A DNA stretch of 64,000 nucleotides from JALZEG01 sp046263255. Its GTDB lineage: Bacteria; Actinomycetota; CADDZG01; WHSQ01. Shown in pieces: positions 7,909 to 16,216 of this stretch. The notes under the pieces are model-generated. The model did no database searches and was not told where the DNA came from. It saw only the letters and a program-made list of their open reading frames with translations. Location: NCBI GenBank assembly GCA_046263255.1, contig JBHELD010000003.1, positions 1 through 64,000 of the forward strand, written 5' to 3'. The position numbers and the translations under genes were made by a program. How positions within the stretch are numbered: position 1 is the first letter of the stretch; every line of letters starts with the position of its first letter.

Positions 7909-9335
7909 CTAGAAACCGCCGAAGAATGGGATCTCCGTCACCCAGACGTTGCGCGAGCAGTCGGCCCGGCTCAGGTGCATCTCGCTGCCGCCGAAGTGGT
8001 CGGTCGGCGAGAAGGCCACGTCCGGCAGGACGCCGGTGCTGATCTTGCCCATGCGCTCGACGTGCCACATGAACCGCTCGCGGGTCAGGTTGCGGCCCGG
8101 CTCGAGGAACATCTGGTGGAGGATCTTGCTCATCCCCCAGAGCCCGAACATGATGTCGTCCGACCGCCGGCCTTGCGGAAGTTCGGGTCGAACCTGTTCG
8201 AGTCGACGTAGGCCGGGAACGGGCTCAGGAACTTCGCATTGTGGATCGACGAGTTGTTCCGGCAGCCGACGCTGGCGACCGTGTCGATCGTCATCGTGAG
8301 GCCGACGCCGACGAACTGCAGGTCACATTGCTCGTTCGCCTGCGACGCCAGCTGGACCCAGAACGTCGGCGACGTCAGGACGTTCACGTTCTTGATCTGC
8401 TGCTGGCACAGGTCGGTCGCCACCGCCGCGGCATCGGTCTGCCCTGCGTTCTTCGGGACGGCGCGCATGTAGTCGACGGACGCGCCGGCCTTGTCCATCT
8501 CGGCCTCCCACGCGGCGCGGCCGTCGAGGAAGCCGGGAGTGTTGAAGTACACCATGCCGTTCTTCTCGCCTCTGGCGCCGAGCTTCTCGACCATGTACGA
8601 GACGAGCAGCGGCGCCTGCTGCTTGTACGACGCCCAGATCGCGTAGTACGTCGCGAGGTTGTTGACGCCGGTCTCGGTTACGCCGGCCGAGACGTACGGG
8701 ACGCCGACGGAGTTCGCGTATTGCGCGCAGCGCGTGATCTGGTCGGCTCCCGCGACGCCGACGATCAGGAACACCTTCTCGTCTTCGACCATCTCCTGGC
8801 ATTCCTGCACCGCGGTCGCCGGGTCGAACTCGTCGTTGTGGGCGAAGACCTGCACGTTCCGGCCGTGGATCGTCTTCTTCTGGCTCTCGAGCCACTTCCA
8901 GTAGAGGTCCTTGCCCCTGTCGAACGACGGGGCGGGCACGGGGGCCGCTCCCGTGATCGGCGCGTGGATCCCTATCCGGATGACCTTGTCCTCGACGCCG
9001 GTCGAGTTGCCGCCGGTCGGCTCGCCCGGCTCGGTCGTCCCGCCGGTGTCGCCGGGGCCCCCGCCGGTGGTGCCGCCGGGTCCCGAGCCGCCGCCCCCCG
9101 TCGTCGTGGTCGTGGATCCCGAGCCGCCGCCCGCGGTCGTGCCCAGCGTGCCGTCGGACCCGGTGATCGGGTTTCCGGCCTCGTCGAACAGGCCCCCGCC
9201 CTCGGCGGCCGCCTGTCCTCCGGCGCCCACGGGCGCGCCGAGCTTATAGACCTCTGGCTTCTGGCCGCACGCGGCGGCAACGGTCATCGCGACCAGCGCG
9301 AAGAGGCAGAGCAGGTACGTCCGTCGTGTCCTCAT
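7909..9335 (-). CDS. livK: Periplasmic-binding lipoprotein of a Liv-type ABC transporter, frameshifted
   Basis: This substrate-binding protein belongs with LivFGHM. The N-terminus is a lipoprotein signal with Cys at residue 23 (AVAAACG context). It is followed by a Gly/Ser/Thr/Pro low-complexity linker of about 75 residues and then a receptor-ligand-binding fold domain (IRIGIHAPITGAAP onward). The reading frame breaks near 8163-8168. Upstream of that point the protein runs to FRKAGG; the continuation SDDIMFGLWGMSKIL is in another frame down to the stop at 7909. One base missing from a GG run would repair it. It is either a sequencing error or a real lesion. The ATG at 9335 overlaps the upstream stop by one base. 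Confidence 0.85.
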
Positions 9336-10657
9336 CAGCCCTTCTTCCCGAACCTCAGCTTTCCCAAGATCCCGCTCGATCTCTCTCCCAGGCTCTTCAG
9401 GCCCCCGATCACGGCGGCTATCCCCCCGGCCTCGCCGGGGGTGGCCGCGCCTGCGGTCGCGGTCGCGAGTTCCTCGCCCCGCCGGGCCGCGTTGAGCCGG
9501 CGGATCTGCGCGAGGACGCCGTCCGGCCGGATCCCCGCCGTCTTCTCGAGCACGACCGACCGCACCATCGAGAACGCGACGATCCCGGCGAGGATCGCCA
9601 GCCACACGTACCCCGGCAGGCCCTTCGGCACCGTCGCGCCCGTCGGCTCGGCGGCCTCGGTGAGCTCGGTCGGCGTCGCCGCGCCGTCGTCCGTGGAGCC
9701 GGTCGGCGTGTCGACGCCGCCGGTGTCCGTCGGCGCGATGCTCCCGCTGCCGGTCGACGTGGTCACCGACGAGCCCGAGTCGAACGACGTCGTGTCGGAG
9801 CCGGTGGACGTCGTCGGGCCGGGGTCGTCGACCGGCGTCTTCGACGGGGTATACGTGAGCGAGGTCCGGACGCCCTTCTCCTCCGGGTTCGCGGCGCCGA
9901 CGAGGACCGTCCGCCAGTTCGCGTCGGTCGTCGGCTCGTAGTCGGCATCCTTGGGACGGACGGGCATGAGAAGGACCGCCGTCATCACCGTTCCCTCGTC
10001 GGTCCAGCGCTGGGCGAACTCCGTCAGGTCGAAGGTGTAGCCGAAGGTGGGCTCCTCCTGCGTGTCGCCCGGCTCGGGCGTCCCGCCCCCACCGCCGCCC
10101 TCGTCCCCCTTCGTCTTGATCTCCTTGCGCTTCGCGATCGGGTCCGTCTCCGAGCACGTGTGCTGGGGGACGCCGCTGTAGAGGCTCGCCTCACCGTCGC
10201 CGAAGAACTCCTCGACGAAGCAGGCCTGCAGCGACTTGCCCTCGGCGTTCACCGGCTCGGACTGCCGGTCTGAGGCCTCGACGAACGTGACGGTGAACTT
10301 CCCGATCTTCGACTTCGGCGGCACGAGCGCCATGTCGAACCCGAGGGCCGACACCTGGTTCGGCGTCTCGTAGTCGCCGTCGCGCACCTGGACGGGGAGC
10401 CGCCCCGGCTTGCAGGCCTCCTCCGGCGGCGACCCCGCGAGCGGGGGGCTCGGGCAGAAGGGGTTGGGGAGCGTGATCACCGCGACGTCGGTCCCGGTGG
10501 TGGGGTCCTGGATCCTCTGGCGGGCCTGGTCCTCCCAGTACCACGCGGTGACCAGGACGAGCGGCTCGTCGGTGACCGCGAGCGCGGGCGACGCGGGCAC
10601 GCCGAGGAATGCCAGTACCAGCGGGATCGCCAGGATTCGCAGAGCGCGTCGTTTCAC
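9335..10657 (-). CDS. Secreted membrane-anchored protein heading the liv operon, unknown function
   Basis: A 440-residue protein with no family I recognise. It has an N-terminal signal peptide (residues 1-27, ending near ASPALA), then an extracytoplasmic domain of about 250 residues with several Cys (NPFCPSPP, EACKPG, QACFVEE, HTCSE). A Thr/Ser/Gly/Asp-rich stalk follows at about 270-345, then one membrane helix (GYVWLAILAGIVAFSMV), and a cytoplasmic tail of about 60 residues. The GTG start at 10657 is preceded by GGGGAGG. It is the first gene of the liv operon and touches the binding-protein gene, so it may be an accessory surface component of that transporter. Confidence 0.7.
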   Translation of the reverse strand: MKRRALRILAIPLVLAFLGVPASPALAVTDEPLVLVTAWYWEDQARQRIQDPTTGTDVAVITLPNPFCPSPPLAGSPPEEACKPGRLPVQVRDGDYETPNQVSALGFDMALVPPKSKIGKFTVTFVEASDRQSEPVNAEGKSLQACFVEEFFGDGEASLYSGVPQHTCSETDPIAKRKEIKTKGDEGGGGGGTPEPGDTQEEPTFGYTFDLTEFAQRWTDEGTVMTAVLLMPVRPKDADYEPTTDANWRTVLVGAANPEEKGVRTSLTYTPSKTPVDDPGPTTSTGSDTTSFDSGSSVTTSTGSGSIAPTDTGGVDTPTGSTDDGAATPTELTEAAEPTGATVPKGLPGYVWLAILAGIVAFSMVRSVVLEKTAGIRPDGVLAQIRRLNAARRGEELATATAGAATPGEAGGIAAVIGGLKSLGERSSGILGKLRFGKKG

Positions 10658-10801
10658 GGACCATCCTCCCCGGGGACGAGTGCGGCCGGCCGGTGTCGGG
10701 GAGCCACCCGTCTCACCGTGTTTATTGCCTGCTTGGCCGTCCCTAACACTAGCAACTCTGCCGGCCAAATGGGCGAGCTCGCCTTGCGCTACGCTCGGGG
10801 G

Positions 10802-11368
10802 GTGAAGAAGCTTCGCGCGGCGTGGCAGTCGCTCTGGGTCGACGTCGACCGCCGGGTCCAGGTCGGCAGGATCCTCGGCCTCCTCTTCGTGACGGCCGGG
10901 TTCGTCGTGATCGGCAAGGCGTGGGACGGCGCGGCCAGCATCAACTTCACCACCGGGCAGTTCCCCTACCTGCTGTCGGGCGGGTTCATGGGCCTCGGCC
11001 TCGTCGTGACCGGATGCACGCTGCTGTTCCTCTCGACCGTCCGCGCCGAGCGGCAGGTCTTGACCGAGAAGCTGGACGAGGTGACGAAGCTCCTCGGGCG
11101 CAACCTCACCCGTATGCAGCTGTCCGCGAACGGGACCGCCGCCGCAGGCGAGCAGGTCGTCGCGGGCGAGAACGTCTACCACCGCGCCGAGTGCCGGATC
11201 CTCCAGGGCAAGAGCGGCCTGACGACGCTGACGGTCGACCAGGCGGCGGCGGAGGGCCTGAGGGCGTGCCGCGTGTGCGAGCCGCCGGAGCCTCCACCGG
11301 GCGCCGAGACGACCGCGTCCGGCGACGGCGCGTCCCCCGCGCCACAGGAGACGACGGCCTCGAACTGA
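10802..11368 (+). CDS. Small membrane protein with C-terminal metal-binding-like motif
   Basis: A 188-residue protein with two membrane helices (about residues 22-42 and 55-80) and a cytoplasmic helix. Near residues 135-165 is a YHRAEC...ACRVC motif (His-x3-Cys, then Cys-x2-Cys), the spacing seen in Ada-like zinc-binding modules. The tail is Pro/Ala-rich. Start GTG 10802 was chosen over upstream starts because a TACGCT box (10790-10795) lies six bases before it, the same arrangement as in other genes here. Function is unknown. Confidence 0.7.
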   Translation: MKKLRAAWQSLWVDVDRRVQVGRILGLLFVTAGFVVIGKAWDGAASINFTTGQFPYLLSGGFMGLGLVVTGCTLLFLSTVRAERQVLTEKLDEVTKLLGRNLTRMQLSANGTAAAGEQVVAGENVYHRAECRILQGKSGLTTLTVDQAAAEGLRACRVCEPPEPPPGAETTASGDGASPAPQETTASN

Positions 11369-11388
11369 TCGCCCGTGCCGTCGCGAAA

Positions 11389-11785
11389 GGCGACGAAGCC
11401 AGGCTCCGTGGAATCCGCATCGGGCGGGAGCGCGTGCGATGGAGCCCACCGTCACCGGAGGCGACGAAGCCAGGCTCCGTGGAATCCGCATCGGGCGGGA
11501 GCGCGTGCGAAGGAGCCCACCGTCGCCGGAGGCGACGAAGCCAGGCTCCGTGGAATCCGCATCGGGCGGGAGCGCGTGCGAAGGAGCCCACCGTCGCCGA
11601 AAGGCGACGAAGCCAGGCTCCGTGGAATCCGCATCGGGCGGGAGCGCGTGCGAAGGAGCCCACCGTCGCCGGAGGCGACGAAGCCAGGCTCAGTGGAATC
11701 CGCATCGGGCGGGAGCGCGTGCGAAGGAGCCCACCGTCGCCGGAGGCGACGAAGCCAGGCTCAGTGGAATCCGCATCGGGCGGGA
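11389..11785. repeat. 71-bp tandem repeat block, five full copies and one partial
   Basis: Units begin at 11389, 11460, 11531, 11603, 11674 and 11745; all are 71 bp apart except one 72-bp unit. Each starts GGCGACGAAGCC and ends CCCACCGTCGCC. Neighbouring units therefore form 7-bp hairpins (CGTCGCC/GGCGACG) with a GGA or GAAA loop, and an internal GGCTCC/GGAGCC pair can extend the fold. Copies differ at only a few bases. The block fills the gap between the convergent ends at 11368 and 11801. Open reading frames across it on both strands are a by-product of its composition. Confidence 0.9.
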
Positions 11786-11801
11786 TCGCTTGCGATCCCG
11801 C
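11780..11801. repeat. Perfect 10-bp inverted repeat closing the tandem block
   Basis: Arms at 11780-11789 and 11792-11801 are exact complements around TT. The core GATCGC-TT-GCGATC is the reverse complement of the core of the element at 428-453. It interrupts the last partial 71-bp unit and overlaps the stop codon of the DUF1015 gene. It may act as an RNA 3' end for that gene, although it lacks a T-run. Confidence 0.55.
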
Positions 11802-13009
11802 TAGAAAGAGCGGAACACCAGTCCGGTTGCGGCCTTGGGCCAGAAGTAGCTCGCCTTCTGAGGCATCCGCTCGCCCGACCGCGCCACCTCGACTACGTCC
11901 GCCGGCCGCAGCGCGCGGAGCAGGATCCCGGCCGACCAGCCGGATCGGACGAGCGCCGACACCTCGGCGGGATCCTTCGTGAAGCGCAGCTCGTCGATGC
12001 CCTTGGACACGAGCCCCGGCAGCACGACCTCGTGCAGCGCGACGACGTCGAGCGCCCGCCATGCCCCGGCACGGCTCCCGACCGCCTCGACCACCTGCGC
12101 GTCCGCCACCTCGATCCCGATCCGTTCCTCCGGGAGGACGAAGACGAACGCGTGGTCGGCCTTGGACTCCGTCAGGAACCGCTGGGGATCGCCCTCGACG
12201 TCGCGACCGCCGAGCCGCTCCCGCAACCGCGGCCCGAGGTCGTGCGCGCCCGTCCTCAGCACCCGGTTGTAGGGGAGGACGACCAGCTCCTCGGAGTCGG
12301 CGTCGACGCAGAAGCACATGATCGCGTCGTGGTCGCCCGGCTCCTGCTGCTCGCGGTGGAACGCAAGCGCCGTCTCGTACCGGTGGTGGCCGTCGGCGAT
12401 CACGAGCGGGCCGGGCGCGAGGACGCCGGCCAGCATCGCGATCTCCCCCGGCGCGGACACGACCCACAACCGGTGCAGGACTCCCTGCGCATCCTGGGCT
12501 CGCGCCGCGGTCGGCCGGTGCTCGAGCGAGTCGTAGAAGGGGACGAGGCCCCCGCCGCCGCGGTAGACGGCGTAGATCGGCGAGATGTTCGCGCGGACGG
12601 CGCGCATCAGCGCGAGGCGGTCCTCCTTCGGACCGGCCATCGTGCGCTCGTGCGGGAGGACGCCGGCGGAGTGGCCGAGCTCCTCGAGCGTCAGGGCGCC
12701 GATGACGCCCGCGACGCGCCGCCTCAGCCCGGACGAGTCGACGAAGTCCTGCCGGTAGACGTAGAGCGCCGGCGTCTCGTCGCGTGTGAGGGTTTCGTCT
12801 GCCATCCACGCCGCGAACGTCGCGCCGGCCTCCGAGTAGTTTGCCTTCCCGCCCTGCGCGAGCTCGAGGTGCACCGCGTTGTGCGGGTGGAGACGGTGCA
12901 GCGCTTCCTGCTCCTCCGGTGAGATGACGTCGTAGGGAGGGCAGATGAGCTTCGGCAGGTCGGAGGTGGAGGAGTAGCGGATCCCGGTGAACGGTCTGAG
13001 CTCGGGCAC
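11801..13009 (-). CDS. DUF1015 family protein
   Basis: A 402-residue protein of the conserved DUF1015 family. Supporting segments are the N-terminal RPFTGIRYSS and CPPYDVISPEEQEAL, and the central IADGHHRYETALAF with its paired histidines, which is the most conserved motif of the family. The length is typical. The molecular function is not established; it often neighbours serine-biosynthesis or phosphatase genes, here a HAD phosphatase. GTG 13009 lies six bases after a TATCAT box (ATGATA on the plus strand at 13016-13021), so the message is probably leaderless. Confidence 0.85.
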   Translation of the reverse strand: MPELRPFTGIRYSSTSDLPKLICPPYDVISPEEQEALHRLHPHNAVHLELAQGGKANYSEAGATFAAWMADETLTRDETPALYVYRQDFVDSSGLRRRVAGVIGALTLEELGHSAGVLPHERTMAGPKEDRLALMRAVRANISPIYAVYRGGGGLVPFYDSLEHRPTAARAQDAQGVLHRLWVVSAPGEIAMLAGVLAPGPLVIADGHHRYETALAFHREQQEPGDHDAIMCFCVDADSEELVVLPYNRVLRTGAHDLGPRLRERLGGRDVEGDPQRFLTESKADHAFVFVLPEERIGIEVADAQVVEAVGSRAGAWRALDVVALHEVVLPGLVSKGIDELRFTKDPAEVSALVRSGWSAGILLRALRPADVVEVARSGERMPQKASYFWPKAATGLVFRSF

Positions 13010-13015
13010 GGCGAG

Positions 13016-13822
13016 ATGATAAGTGAGCGTCCTCGCGGCCCGTCCGACCTGCTGGACGAGGTGGACGGTCTGGTCTCCGACATGGACGGCGTCTACTACC
13101 GCGGCGACCGGCCGATCCCCGGGGTGGGCGACGCGATCCGGCGGTGGCGCGCGGCGGGCAAGCGCATCGTCTTCTGCACGAACAACTCTCACCACACCGT
13201 GGCGGACTACGTCGCGAAGCTCGCCCGCGCGGGCGTTCCCGCGACCGAGGACGACGTGGTGTCTTCGGCGGTCGTGCTGGGGGACGTGCTGCGCGACCGC
13301 GGTGCGGCGGGAGCGTCCGCGCTCGCGATCGGCGGGCCGGGCCTGCGCGCGGGGCTCGCCGCCGCGGGGGTCGCGGCCGTCGACGGCACGGCCTCCGGCG
13401 ACGTCGACTACGTGGTCGTCGGGTGGGACCGCGCGTTCGACTACGCGAAGATGAGGCTCGCCTGCATGGCGGTGCGCGCGGGGGCAGAGCTGCTCGCGAC
13501 GAACTCGGACGCGACCTTCCCCGCTCCCGATGGGCTGTGGCCCGGGGCGGGGGCGATCCTCGCCTCGATCGAGGCGTGCGCGGGACGGAAGGCCGAGGTG
13601 CTGGGAAAGCCGCACGCGCCGATGATGGACGCGGCCGCGCGGCGTCTCGCCGGTTGTACGCGCATCGCGATCGCGGGGGACCGGGCCGACACCGACCTCG
13701 CCGGCGGCATCGCGCGCGGATGGACGACGATCCTCGTGACGTCGGGCGTGACGACGCCGGAGGAGGCGCGGGAGCTGAGGCCGCCGCCCGATCTGATTCT
13801 GGGGAGCCTCGCGGAGCTGTAG
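13016..13822 (+). CDS. HAD-IIA family sugar phosphatase (NagD-like)
   Basis: A 268-residue HAD hydrolase. Motif I DMDGVYYRG has the nucleophile Asp22 and acid/base Asp24. Motif II is CTNNSHHT, the Lys of GKPHAPMM is motif III, and GDRADTDLAGG is motif IV. The large cap between motifs II and III marks subclass IIA. It occupies the place of Rv1692 of M. tuberculosis. The ATG at 13016 lies only six bases from the start of the divergent DUF1015 gene and overlaps that gene's -10 box. Confidence 0.9.
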   Translation: MISERPRGPSDLLDEVDGLVSDMDGVYYRGDRPIPGVGDAIRRWRAAGKRIVFCTNNSHHTVADYVAKLARAGVPATEDDVVSSAVVLGDVLRDRGAAGASALAIGGPGLRAGLAAAGVAAVDGTASGDVDYVVVGWDRAFDYAKMRLACMAVRAGAELLATNSDATFPAPDGLWPGAGAILASIEACAGRKAEVLGKPHAPMMDAAARRLAGCTRIAIAGDRADTDLAGGIARGWTTILVTSGVTTPEEARELRPPPDLILGSLAEL

Positions 13823-13862
13823 CTCCCGGGCTCGCGCACCTTCTCGCGCGCGCGTTCGGCCT

Positions 13863-13879
13863 TTCCGAAAGATTCGGAA
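13863..13879. terminator. Possible bidirectional RNA 3'-end hairpin
   Basis: A 7-bp perfect stem TTCCGAA/TTCGGAA with a 3-base loop lies in the 124-base gap between the convergent HAD phosphatase and rhomboid genes. There is no T-run, so termination activity is uncertain. The rest of the gap shows nothing else I can assign. Confidence 0.35.
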
Positions 13880-13946
13880 GACGCGCAATCCCGCCCCGGC
13901 GTGGGTACGCACCGGGCCCGTCCGCCGTCTCGCGGGCTGGAGCTCC

Positions 13947-14714
13947 CTAGTAACGGTAGGCCCGCGGCTCCCAGAGCGGGCGCGGACGGTGCGGCCTCCC
14001 GCCCAGCAGGTAGAGCGCGATCAGACCGAACACGAAGCCCCCGACGTGCGCCATCCACGCGACGCCCGTCGCGATCGTCGCCTCCTGGTACGCGTAGACG
14101 AACTGGTACACGAACCAGATCCCCAGGACGGCCCAGGCGGACATCTGGATGACCGTGAAGAAGAGGAAGATCGGCACGAGCACGTTGACGCGCGCCCGCG
14201 GGTAGAGCAGGAGGTAGGCGCCCATCACCGCGGCGACCGCGCCCGACGCTCCGACGCTCGGCGACTGCGAGCCGAGGTGCGTCAGCAGGTGCGCGAACGT
14301 CGCGGTGATGCCCCCCAGCAGGTAGAAGAGGACGAACTTCACCCGACCGACGTAGTCCTCGACGTTGTTGCCGAAGACCCACAGGAACAGCATGTTGCCG
14401 ATGATGTGGAGCCACCCCGCGTGGAGGAACGTCGAGAAGACCGAGGCCGCCAGGAACGACGTGAGGCTCCGCTCCGGGATCGGGATCCCGCCGACGCCCT
14501 GCGGCGTCTGGACCGCGAGGAAACGTTCGCAGGCGTCCTGGAGCTGGCAGGGGATCGGAGCCTCCTGCACGAAGTAGACGTTGGCTTCCAGGCTGGTGCC
14601 GAAGTCCGGCTGGACGGCGAAGAACACGAACGCGTTCAACGCGATCAGGACGACGGTCACGACGGGGAAGCGGCGCGTCGGGTTCGCGTCCGAGATCGGG
14701 ATGAGCGCCAGCAC
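13947..14714 (-). CDS. Rhomboid-family intramembrane serine protease
   Basis: A 255-residue membrane protease. The catalytic dyad is Ser157 in GASG and His223 in AWMAHVGG. The L1-loop/helix-2 region HAGWLHIIGNMLFLWVFGNNVED (residues 98-120) is typical, with the HxxxN feature. About six to seven membrane helices are present. The GTG start at 14714 is fixed by a TATACT -10 box six bases upstream, with no room for a Shine-Dalgarno site. It is divergent from the phasin-like gene. Confidence 0.93.
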   Translation of the reverse strand: MLALIPISDANPTRRFPVVTVVLIALNAFVFFAVQPDFGTSLEANVYFVQEAPIPCQLQDACERFLAVQTPQGVGGIPIPERSLTSFLAASVFSTFLHAGWLHIIGNMLFLWVFGNNVEDYVGRVKFVLFYLLGGITATFAHLLTHLGSQSPSVGASGAVAAVMGAYLLLYPRARVNVLVPIFLFFTVIQMSAWAVLGIWFVYQFVYAYQEATIATGVAWMAHVGGFVFGLIALYLLGGRPHRPRPLWEPRAYRY

Positions 14715-14720
14715 CGAGCG

Positions 14721-14726
14721 AGTATA
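14721..14726 (-). promoter_or_regulatory. -10 box TATACT of the rhomboid gene (leaderless start)
   Basis: TATACT reads on the minus strand and ends six bases before the GTG at 14714. Transcription would begin at or next to the start codon. No clear -35 element is seen. Confidence 0.65.
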
Positions 14727-14783
14727 GATTCGCCGCGATTTCGCGAGCGGCACTTTGGTGCCGACGAGAGGATCGGGGGAGCG

Positions 14784-15272
14784 ATGTTCGACGAGTTGCG
14801 CCGGATCGCGTTGGTCGGCTCGGGTGTAGCGGAGCTGACGCGCTCCCGCGCCGAGCAGATGGTCAAGGACCTCGTGAAGGCCGGCGACATCCGCCGCGAG
14901 CAGGCGCAGACCGCGGTGAAGGACATGCTGGAGATGGCGCGCGCCAATCGCAGGGAGCTTCTCGGGCTCGTGCGCGCGGAGATCCAGGACCAGATCGCGA
15001 ACCTCGGGGTCGCGAACCATCGTGACGTCGAACGCCTCGAGCGCCGGGTCGCGCGCCTCGAGGACGCGAACCGCAAGCTGAAGGCGGACCTGAGCGCGGC
15101 GCAGAAGGACGTCACCGCGGCGCGGACGGCAGCCGCGGGCGCGGGGACGGGGTCGTCGATGGCCTCCCGGCGCGCGTCCCCGAAGAAGACGAGCGCGAAG
15201 AAGACGACGGTCCGCAAGAGGGCCCGCGCGGCGGACGCGGCCAAACCCGCCGAGACCGGCGCAGGGGAGTGA
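14784..15272 (+). CDS. Phasin-like helical protein with basic Lys/Ala tail
   Basis: A 162-residue protein. Residues 1-80 are amphipathic helix with a heptad look (RSRAEQMVKDLVKAGDIRREQAQ), a coiled coil follows at about 78-115 (DVERLERRVARLEDANRKLK), and the C-terminal 40 residues are rich in Lys, Arg and Ala. This resembles poly(3-hydroxybutyrate) granule-associated or accessory proteins of actinobacteria, but it could also be a nucleoid-associated protein because of the histone-like tail. GGGGGAG precedes the ATG. Confidence 0.65.
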   Translation: MFDELRRIALVGSGVAELTRSRAEQMVKDLVKAGDIRREQAQTAVKDMLEMARANRRELLGLVRAEIQDQIANLGVANHRDVERLERRVARLEDANRKLKADLSAAQKDVTAARTAAAGAGTGSSMASRRASPKKTSAKKTTVRKRARAADAAKPAETGAGE

Positions 15273-15282
15273 TAATCGAGCC

Positions 15283-15456
15283 ATGACGCCCCCTCTCACG
15301 CCCCCTCACGACGTCGTCGCCGGCGCCGCCGCGCGACTCGAGGCAGCCCAGGACGCGAGCGACGCGGAACGGCTGCGCGTCCTCGACGAGCTCTACGCCG
15401 GCCTCGAGGCGGAGCTCGAGAAGGACTTTGAGCAAGCCGGCCCGGCTCGACGCTGA
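15283..15456 (+). CDS. Small conserved protein upstream of tlyA (Rv1693-like)
   Basis: A 57-residue acidic helical protein (MTPPLTPPHDVV start, LEAELEKDFEQAG near the end). A gene of this size occupies the same position before tlyA in mycobacteria (Rv1693). ATG 15283 lies six bases after GATAAT (15271-15276), a good -10 box, so the downstream tlyA-nadK unit may be transcribed from here. It overlaps tlyA by 29 bases. Function is unknown. Confidence 0.7.
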   Translation: MTPPLTPPHDVVAGAAARLEAAQDASDAERLRVLDELYAGLEAELEKDFEQAGPARR

Positions 15457-16216
15457 GCTCGTACGACGCGGCCTCGCGGGGTCGAGGGCCGAGGCCAAGA
15501 GCGCGATAGAGCAGGGGAAGGTCGTCGTCCGCGGGGTTCCCGCGTCGCGGGCGACGACGCTCGTCTCGCCGGCGGACCCGATCGCGCTCGCGGGTCCCGC
15601 GTCGCGGTTCGTCTCCCGCGGCGGCGAGAAGCTCGACGGCGCGCTCGCCCGGCTGGCGGTCGACGTCGCCGGCCGGCGATGGCTCGACGCCGGAGCCTCG
15701 ACGGGAGGGTTCACCGACCGGCTGCTGCAGGGAGGCGCCGCGGCCGTCGTCGCCGCGGACGTCGGGTACGGCCAGCTCGACTGGCGGCTGCGCAACGACG
15801 AGCGCGTGGTCGTGCTCGAGCGGTTGAACCTGCGGGACCTGACGCGGGACGACCTCCCCTGGGCGCCGGAGGGTGTGGTCGCGGACCTGTCGTTCATCTC
15901 GCTGAGGCTGGTTCTGCCGGCGCTGGCGCGCGCCGCCGAACCCGACGCGGACTTCGTCGTGCTCGTCAAGCCCCAGTTCGAGGTGGGGAGGGACGCCGTC
16001 GGAAGCGGCGGCGTGGTGCGGCACCCCGACCTTTGGATCGCGGCGATGGAGGGAGTGGTCGACGCCGCGGCGGGATCCGGCCTCGGTCTGGGACGCGCGG
16101 TGCCCTCGGAGGTGCCGGGCCCCGCGGGGAACCGCGAGTTCTTCCTTCACCTGAGACGCGGCGCGGGCGCGCCCCGTGACGTCCTCGCCGCCGCGGCGCG
16201 CGAGGTGGCACCGTGA
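15428..16216 (+). CDS. tlyA: TlyA-type 2'-O rRNA methyltransferase
   Basis: A 262-residue protein with an N-terminal S4 RNA-binding domain (residues 1-60: RLDAELVRRGLAGSRAEAKSAIEQGKV) and a FtsJ-like Rossmann methyltransferase. SAM-binding motif I is WLDAGASTGGFTDRLL, and the KPQFEVG motif is near residue 180. TlyA methylates the ribose of 16S and 23S rRNA in mycobacteria and affects capreomycin binding. The TTG start at 15428 lies inside the preceding small gene. The stop overlaps nadK by four bases. Confidence 0.93.
   Translation: MSKPARLDAELVRRGLAGSRAEAKSAIEQGKVVVRGVPASRATTLVSPADPIALAGPASRFVSRGGEKLDGALARLAVDVAGRRWLDAGASTGGFTDRLLQGGAAAVVAADVGYGQLDWRLRNDERVVVLERLNLRDLTRDDLPWAPEGVVADLSFISLRLVLPALARAAEPDADFVVLVKPQFEVGRDAVGSGGVVRHPDLWIAAMEGVVDAAAGSGLGLGRAVPSEVPGPAGNREFFLHLRRGAGAPRDVLAAAAREVAP

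Noticed and set aside
11389..11785. CRISPR array
   Set aside because: The units are contiguous 71-bp tandem copies with no variable spacers, and no cas genes are present.
11375..12922. Long plus-strand reading frames over the tandem repeats and the DUF1015 gene
   Set aside because: They are low-complexity translations of the repeat and antisense to a well-supported family gene.
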